Source of the DNA: JBDKGV01 sp039798005
Lineage (GTDB): Bacteria > Fibrobacterota > Fibrobacteria > UBA5070
DNA length: 11,231 nt
Direction: 5' to 3'
Assembly (NCBI GenBank): GCA_039798005.1
Contig: JBDKGV010000112.1
Coordinates: 1-11,231 of the forward strand
The notes beneath the pieces were generated by a model. The model was not told the DNA's origin, ran no database searches, and was given only the letters and a program-made list of their open reading frames with translations. The translations under genes and the position numbers were made by a program. Below are positions 8,316 through 11,231 of this stretch, in pieces. How positions within the stretch are numbered: position 1 is the first letter of the stretch; each line of letters starts with the position of its first letter.

Positions 8316-8549
8316 GGTTCAGTTCCTCATGCTCATGGTGGACTATTCGGCATGGAAGCGCATGACGAAATCCCGCAGAGATTCTCTGCAGGAGACGGCC
8401 AAACAACCTTCGAGGGGATTGACCTGAAATCTGTGTCGATCCCCGGATTGGTTGTCCCTATCTTGCGGGAAAGATACAAGGATCGACGCTGTTTGGTCAG
8501 TGTTGAATCCAATAAAATCTGAAATGATCTTTATATAAGAATATCAGAT
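8316..8549 (-). promoter_or_regulatory. Leader between atpZ and atpI, possible internal promoter region
   Basis: This 234-base gap is by far the longest inside the gene run, and no gene fits in it. It is AT-rich at its upstream end (8510-8549) and holds an inverted repeat ATCTGA/TCAGAT (8544-8549 and 8517-8522) around TTATATAA. It also has an 8-base inverted repeat GTCGATCC/GGATCGAC (8435-8442 and 8480-8487) and a hairpin at 8372-8392. A weak sigma-70-like pair on the minus strand, CTGACC (8500-8495) and TATCTT (8476-8471) with 18 bases between them, matches 4 of 6 in each box. An internal promoter for the atp genes is plausible but unproven. Confidence 0.4.
8372..8392 (-). promoter_or_regulatory. 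Stable hairpin in the atpI leader
   Basis: On the minus strand CCTGCAGAG pairs with CTCTGCGGG (8 Watson-Crick pairs plus one G-T) around a 3-base loop. It ends about 57 bases before the atpI start. It lacks a run of T afterwards, so it is not a clear terminator. It could protect an mRNA end or tune atpI/atpB translation. Confidence 0.45.
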
Positions 8550-8780
8550 TTATAGATTCTTCACTTTCCAGATGAATCGGAATAGTCCGATTACGGCGCC
8601 GGCCATGCTCATGGCAAGCAGGGCCAAGACGGAACCGGTCTGCTGGGACACCCACCATCCCGCCAAGCATGCGAGCACGACCGTCAGGGCCAGCTCCCAT
8701 CCCATGGATAGAATTTGCCCCAATGAACCTTTGAGGTCAGTCTTTGGTCTTGGATCCGGGTTGCATGGAACAGGCGCCAT
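8550..8780 (-). CDS. atpZ: AtpZ/AtpQ-type small ATP synthase accessory protein
   Basis: This 76-residue protein has a polar, Pro-rich N-terminus (1-20), a first membrane helix at about 27-44 and a second at about 50-70. That is the layout of the small two-helix proteins often found just upstream of atpI (PF09527 type), thought to help magnesium or calcium handling or assembly of the synthase. I chose ATG at 8780, with AAGG about 11 bases upstream; it overlaps the end of the bactofilin gene by 44 bases. A GTG at 8828 would add 16 residues with no better signal. The identification rests on size, helix pattern and place, since family conservation is low. The 234-base leader follows it. Confidence 0.65.
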   Translation of the reverse strand: MAPVPCNPDPRPKTDLKGSLGQILSMGWELALTVVLACLAGWWVSQQTGSVLALLAMSMAGAVIGLFRFIWKVKNL

Positions 8781-9096
8781 GGAAATGGGCCCCTTCGTGG
8801 ATTGTGAGTTCCTTGGTCTTGATGTCACCGACGAGAACCGACTTCGGTTCCAAGATGACCTTGTCGGAAACCGTGACGTTGCCTGTCATCTTGCCGCCGA
8901 TGGTGGCGCTGGCGGCTTGAAGTTCTCCTTCCACCTTGCCGTGCACATTGATGGTCACCTTGCCGGTTGCCCGGATGGTGCCTTTCACGGTGCCTTCGAT
9001 GGAGAGATCGTTCTCCACAAGCAGCTCGCCTTGGATGACGGTGCCGGCATTGATGAACGTGAAACCTTTGCCGTGTTGGGACTTGTCTGAGGACAT
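8737..9096 (-). CDS. Bactofilin (polymer-forming cytoskeletal protein)
   Basis: This 119-residue protein has the short repeats of the right-handed beta-helix of bactofilins. Segments such as GTVIQGEL (18-25), LSIEGTVKGTIRATGKVTI (31-49), GKVEGEL (53-59) and the closing GAHFHGACSM (102-111) are typical. Bactofilins assemble without nucleotides into filaments at the membrane and place cell-wall enzymes, chromosome-segregation factors or stalk machinery. The polar tails (1-12 and 112-119) show no clear membrane-targeting helix, so membrane contact may come from the neighbouring M23-type protein. I chose ATG at 9096, one base after the stop of the upstream gene; an in-frame TTG at 9105 is less likely. 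No strong ribosome site is seen, so coupling to the upstream gene is likely. Confidence 0.93.
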   Translation of the reverse strand: MSSDKSQHGKGFTFINAGTVIQGELLVENDLSIEGTVKGTIRATGKVTINVHGKVEGELQAASATIGGKMTGNVTVSDKVILEPKSVLVGDIKTKELTIHEGAHFHGACSMQPGSKTKD

Positions 9097-9097
9097 G

Positions 9098-9946
9098 CTA
9101 TTCAATCAACACACCGGATGGAGCAATGGCAAGGTCCAACCGTTGCAGACGCAAGAGTATGTAGGAGCCATCCTCTCCATTTCCGATGGTGGATCTTCCA
9201 AGCGGGGAGCCCATGCGCAGGAAGTCACCCTTGCGGACATTGAGTTCACCGAGGTGTCCGATGGAGACGCTGTAGGCTCCTTCGTTGTGGATGGTCACGG
9301 CAAGACCAAGGACCGGATCCCAACCCGCGTAGGTGACCAAGCCCGAAAGCGGAGCCAGCACTGGATCGCCCGGTGGAACGAGCAAGGGCTTTGCCGCGGC
9401 ACCTTGGAACTGGGCTTCCAGTTCGGCGGGGACGTGGAGACTCTTCCAACCAAGCGTAGGGCGGATCGAAACGAGCGGGGGAGGAAGGGAGGACTTGGTT
9501 TCGCGGAAGCGGTTGAGGATCAGGTCGCGCTCGCGACCCAAGGTGGAGGTCACAAGCTTCGATCTCAGGACCTCGTCGAAGATCTCCCCTTTGACGGATG
9601 CGTTGGATGCGCTTGCAGTCGTCGTGGTGTCGTCGAGGAACGCTTGGGCCAGATTGAGGATGCGGCGCTCGCGCTCTTCCAGCACGAGAAGTTCCTCTTG
9701 CAATTGACTGGCCTTGGCAAGTTGGGTTCGCAGGCGCTTGTTCTCCTGGTCCACCACATCCATGGCCTGGAGCTTCACCGTGATCTCTCCCAGCCACACC
9801 GTCGCAAGTCCGGCGCCGATGAATACGCACGCCAAGAGCAGGACCATGAAGTGGAAGAGGTAGGCCGGGATCCGCAGGGTGAAGGCTTCGGTGGCCTCGT
9901 CCTGCAGGATCAGCAAGGTGATGTGGCGCCGGAGTCCCTTCTTCAC
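9098..9946 (-). CDS. Membrane-anchored M23-like protein lacking zinc ligands
   Basis: This 282-residue protein has a short basic cytoplasmic N-terminus (1-27), one membrane helix (about 28-52), a coiled coil (about 54-103), a linker, and a LytM/M23-like domain from about 185 to the end. The beta core is recognisable: PVLAPLSGLVTYAGWD (195-210), IGHLGEL (229-235) and a VRKGDFLRMGSPLG stretch (237-250). The HxxxD ligand pair expected near 187-193 is absent. The HxH expected at 262-264 reads Tyr-Ile-Leu. Only His231, matching the conserved YAH-type histidine, remains. It should therefore not cleave peptidoglycan; a binding, scaffold or activator role like EnvC-type proteins is inferred. The start is GTG at 9946, overlapping the parB stop by GTGA. 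M23 proteins beside bactofilins are a known pairing. Confidence 0.8.
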   Translation of the reverse strand: MKKGLRRHITLLILQDEATEAFTLRIPAYLFHFMVLLLACVFIGAGLATVWLGEITVKLQAMDVVDQENKRLRTQLAKASQLQEELLVLEERERRILNLAQAFLDDTTTTASASNASVKGEIFDEVLRSKLVTSTLGRERDLILNRFRETKSSLPPPLVSIRPTLGWKSLHVPAELEAQFQGAAAKPLLVPPGDPVLAPLSGLVTYAGWDPVLGLAVTIHNEGAYSVSIGHLGELNVRKGDFLRMGSPLGRSTIGNGEDGSYILLRLQRLDLAIAPSGVLIE

Positions 9947-10854
9947 GCGGACAGATGTCCTCCCAGGATCAGTTCTCCAATGCGGTTGAGGTCATCGGAA
10001 GAGACGAAGTCGATGCGCAGCGTTCCCTTGGCGGTGGAGCCTTCCAGCAGGACCCTGGTCCCCAGGTGCTGCTCGATGGAGCGCACGAAGGCCAGGACAT
10101 CGGGATGGAGGCGCTGCTCCTCCTTGGGCTTCTTGGCTTTTTCGGGCTTGGCCTCCCCGGTCTCCTGGGCACATTCCTGCTCCAAGCGTCGGACGCTCCA
10201 ATCCTCCGAGAGGGCTCGGTTGGCCAGAGGCACCTGCCGTTCAAGGGGCAGTCCGGCCAGGCAGCGCGCGTGTCCGGCCGACAATTTTCCGGAAAGGACG
10301 AAGTCGCGGATGGCCTCGTTCAAGCGAAGCAGACGCAAGGCGTTGGTGATCGCCGAACGGCTCTTGCCCAAGCGCTCGGCGCACTGGTCGTGGGTGAGCC
10401 CGCAATCCTGGATCAGCTCCTGGTAGGCTTGAGCCTCTTCCAAGGGATTGAGCTGGACGCGCTGGATGTTCTCGATGATCGCGACTTCGCGCATCTCGCG
10501 GTCGGTGATCTGCTCGCGGACGATGGCCTGAACCGTCGAACGTCCAATCAGCTGATGGGCGCGGAAGCGGCGTTCGCCGGCGACGATCTGGTAGGTGTCG
10601 CCATTCTTGCGAACCAGAATCGGGGAGATGAGTCCCTTGTCGCGGATCGACTGGGCAAGCTCCAGGATCTCGTCGTCGTTGAAGACCTTGCGAGGCTGGT
10701 ACGGATTGGGAACGATCGAGGCGAGCGGGATCTCCTCGATCCGGTCGCCCGGGATCGGTGCGTCGGAGAGCACCTGATCGTTTTGATGGGCAGCCTTCTT
10801 GTCTTGGAAGATGGCGCCAAGGCCTTTTCCCAGGCCGCGGGGTTTTGGTTGCAT
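9943..10854 (-). CDS. parB: Chromosome partitioning protein ParB (CTP-dependent clamp)
   Basis: This 303-residue protein has all ParB parts in order. The N-terminus carries RGLGKGLGAIF (6-16), which stimulates the ParA ATPase in this family. The CTP-binding domain (about 40-120) has PNPYQPR (49-55) and the GERRFR motif (93-98). The helix-turn-helix region that reads parS covers about 125-200, including ENIQRVQLNPLEEA (128-141). A charged Lys/Glu linker spans about 229-249 and the C-terminal dimer domain 250-300. The start is ATG at 10854, sharing one base with the parA stop (TGATG). Its own stop overlaps the next gene by GTGA. I find no parS-like site (GTTTCACGTGAAAC) in this window, so the sites it binds must lie elsewhere. 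Confidence 0.97.
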   Translation of the reverse strand: MQPKPRGLGKGLGAIFQDKKAAHQNDQVLSDAPIPGDRIEEIPLASIVPNPYQPRKVFNDDEILELAQSIRDKGLISPILVRKNGDTYQIVAGERRFRAHQLIGRSTVQAIVREQITDREMREVAIIENIQRVQLNPLEEAQAYQELIQDCGLTHDQCAERLGKSRSAITNALRLLRLNEAIRDFVLSGKLSAGHARCLAGLPLERQVPLANRALSEDWSVRRLEQECAQETGEAKPEKAKKPKEEQRLHPDVLAFVRSIEQHLGTRVLLEGSTAKGTLRIDFVSSDDLNRIGELILGGHLSA

Positions 10855-11231
10855 CACAGTGGAAGTCCCATGATTTCGCGCGCGAGCTTCATGTAGCTGA
10901 CGGCGCCGGATGTGTTGATGTCGTAAAGGAGGATGGGCTTGCCGTGCGATGGCGCTTCGGCAAGTTTGACCGTGCGGGGAATGACGGTCTGGAAGACGCG
11001 CTCTTGAAAGGATGTGCGCACTTCGTCGACCACTTGCTTGGAGAGCAGGGTGCTCTGGTTGTGCATCGTGAGCAGCGCGCCCTCGATCGAGAGGTCCGGG
11101 TTCAGGCTGCGCTGGGTCAGGCGGATGGTGTTGAGAAGTTCGGCCAGACCTTGCAAGGCGTAGTATTCGCACTGGATGGGGATGAGCACCGAGCGTGCCG
11201 AGGAAAGGGCATTCAAGGTGAGAAGTCCAAG
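10854..11231 (-). CDS. parA: Chromosome partitioning ATPase ParA/Soj, 5' end outside window
   Basis: The last 125 residues of a ParA are visible; the frame is open to the window edge, so the P-loop part is outside. The visible part begins LGLLTLNAL, the piece after the Walker B motif. It continues with VLIPIQCEYYALQG, LLTMHNQST, VIPRTVKLAEAPSHGKPI and a C-terminal helix ending in GLPL. These are strongly Soj-like and fit a chromosomal rather than plasmid ParA. ParA dimers bind DNA with ATP and move ParB-parS complexes. The stop overlaps the parB start (TGATG), so the two are translated together. Confidence 0.96.
   Translation of the reverse strand, partial: LGLLTLNALSSARSVLIPIQCEYYALQGLAELLNTIRLTQRSLNPDLSIEGALLTMHNQSTLLSKQVVDEVRTSFQERVFQTVIPRTVKLAEAPSHGKPILLYDINTSGAVSYMKLAREIMGLPL

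Noticed and set aside
8026..8406. N-terminal extension of atpB to 406 residues
   Set aside because: The extra codons run out of frame across atpI and its leader and look nothing like subunit a; the GTG at 8025 coupled to the atpI stop is better.

Overview
The window is a stretch of bacterial chromosome in which every supported gene lies on the minus strand. Read in the direction of transcription (high to low coordinates), it holds the end of parA, parB, a degenerate membrane-anchored M23-type protein, a bactofilin, a small AtpZ-type protein, and a complete F1Fo ATP synthase operon in the order atpI-atpB-atpE-atpF-atpH-atpA-atpG-atpD-atpC. A strong Rho-independent terminator, a 364-base non-coding stretch and the 5' part of a membrane-anchored SGNH/GDSL-type hydrolase gene (cut by the window edge) follow.

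The organism is a moderately GC-rich Gram-negative-type bacterium. The style of the a subunit (a GATANIS-like segment before the essential Arg helix) and the bactofilin/M23 pairing resemble the Fibrobacterota-Chlorobiota-Bacteroidota-Gemmatimonadota assemblage. A Fibrobacterota-like lineage is my best but weak guess; the sequence alone does not prove it. ParAB beside the atp operon is typical of an origin-proximal region, and transcription direction suggests the origin lies beyond the high-coordinate edge.

Region by region: 9098-11231 is a tightly coupled chromosome-segregation/cytoskeleton block (parA-parB overlap TGATG, parB-M23 overlap GTGA, M23-bactofilin 1-base gap). 8550-8780 is AtpZ, overlapping the bactofilin end by 44 bases. 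8316-8549 is an untranslated leader with a hairpin and an AT-rich inverted repeat, so transcription or expression of the ATP synthase genes may be reset here. 1460-8315 is the ATP synthase operon with gaps of 3 to 39 bases or 4-base GTGA overlaps. 1394-1427 is the terminator. 1096-1393 is rich in short repeats with no gene. 1-1095 is the SGNH protein.

Functionally, the atp genes encode a whole H+-type rotary ATP synthase (a, b, c in the membrane; alpha, beta, gamma, delta, epsilon in the cytoplasm) with the helpers AtpI and AtpZ. The ParAB genes segregate the chromosome, and the bactofilin plus M23-like protein probably form a polymer and its membrane partner. The points most worth a second look are the M23 protein without zinc ligands between ParB and bactofilin, an insertion with two cysteines in the gamma subunit, the short TTG-started AtpI with its leader, and the repeat cluster after the atp terminator.
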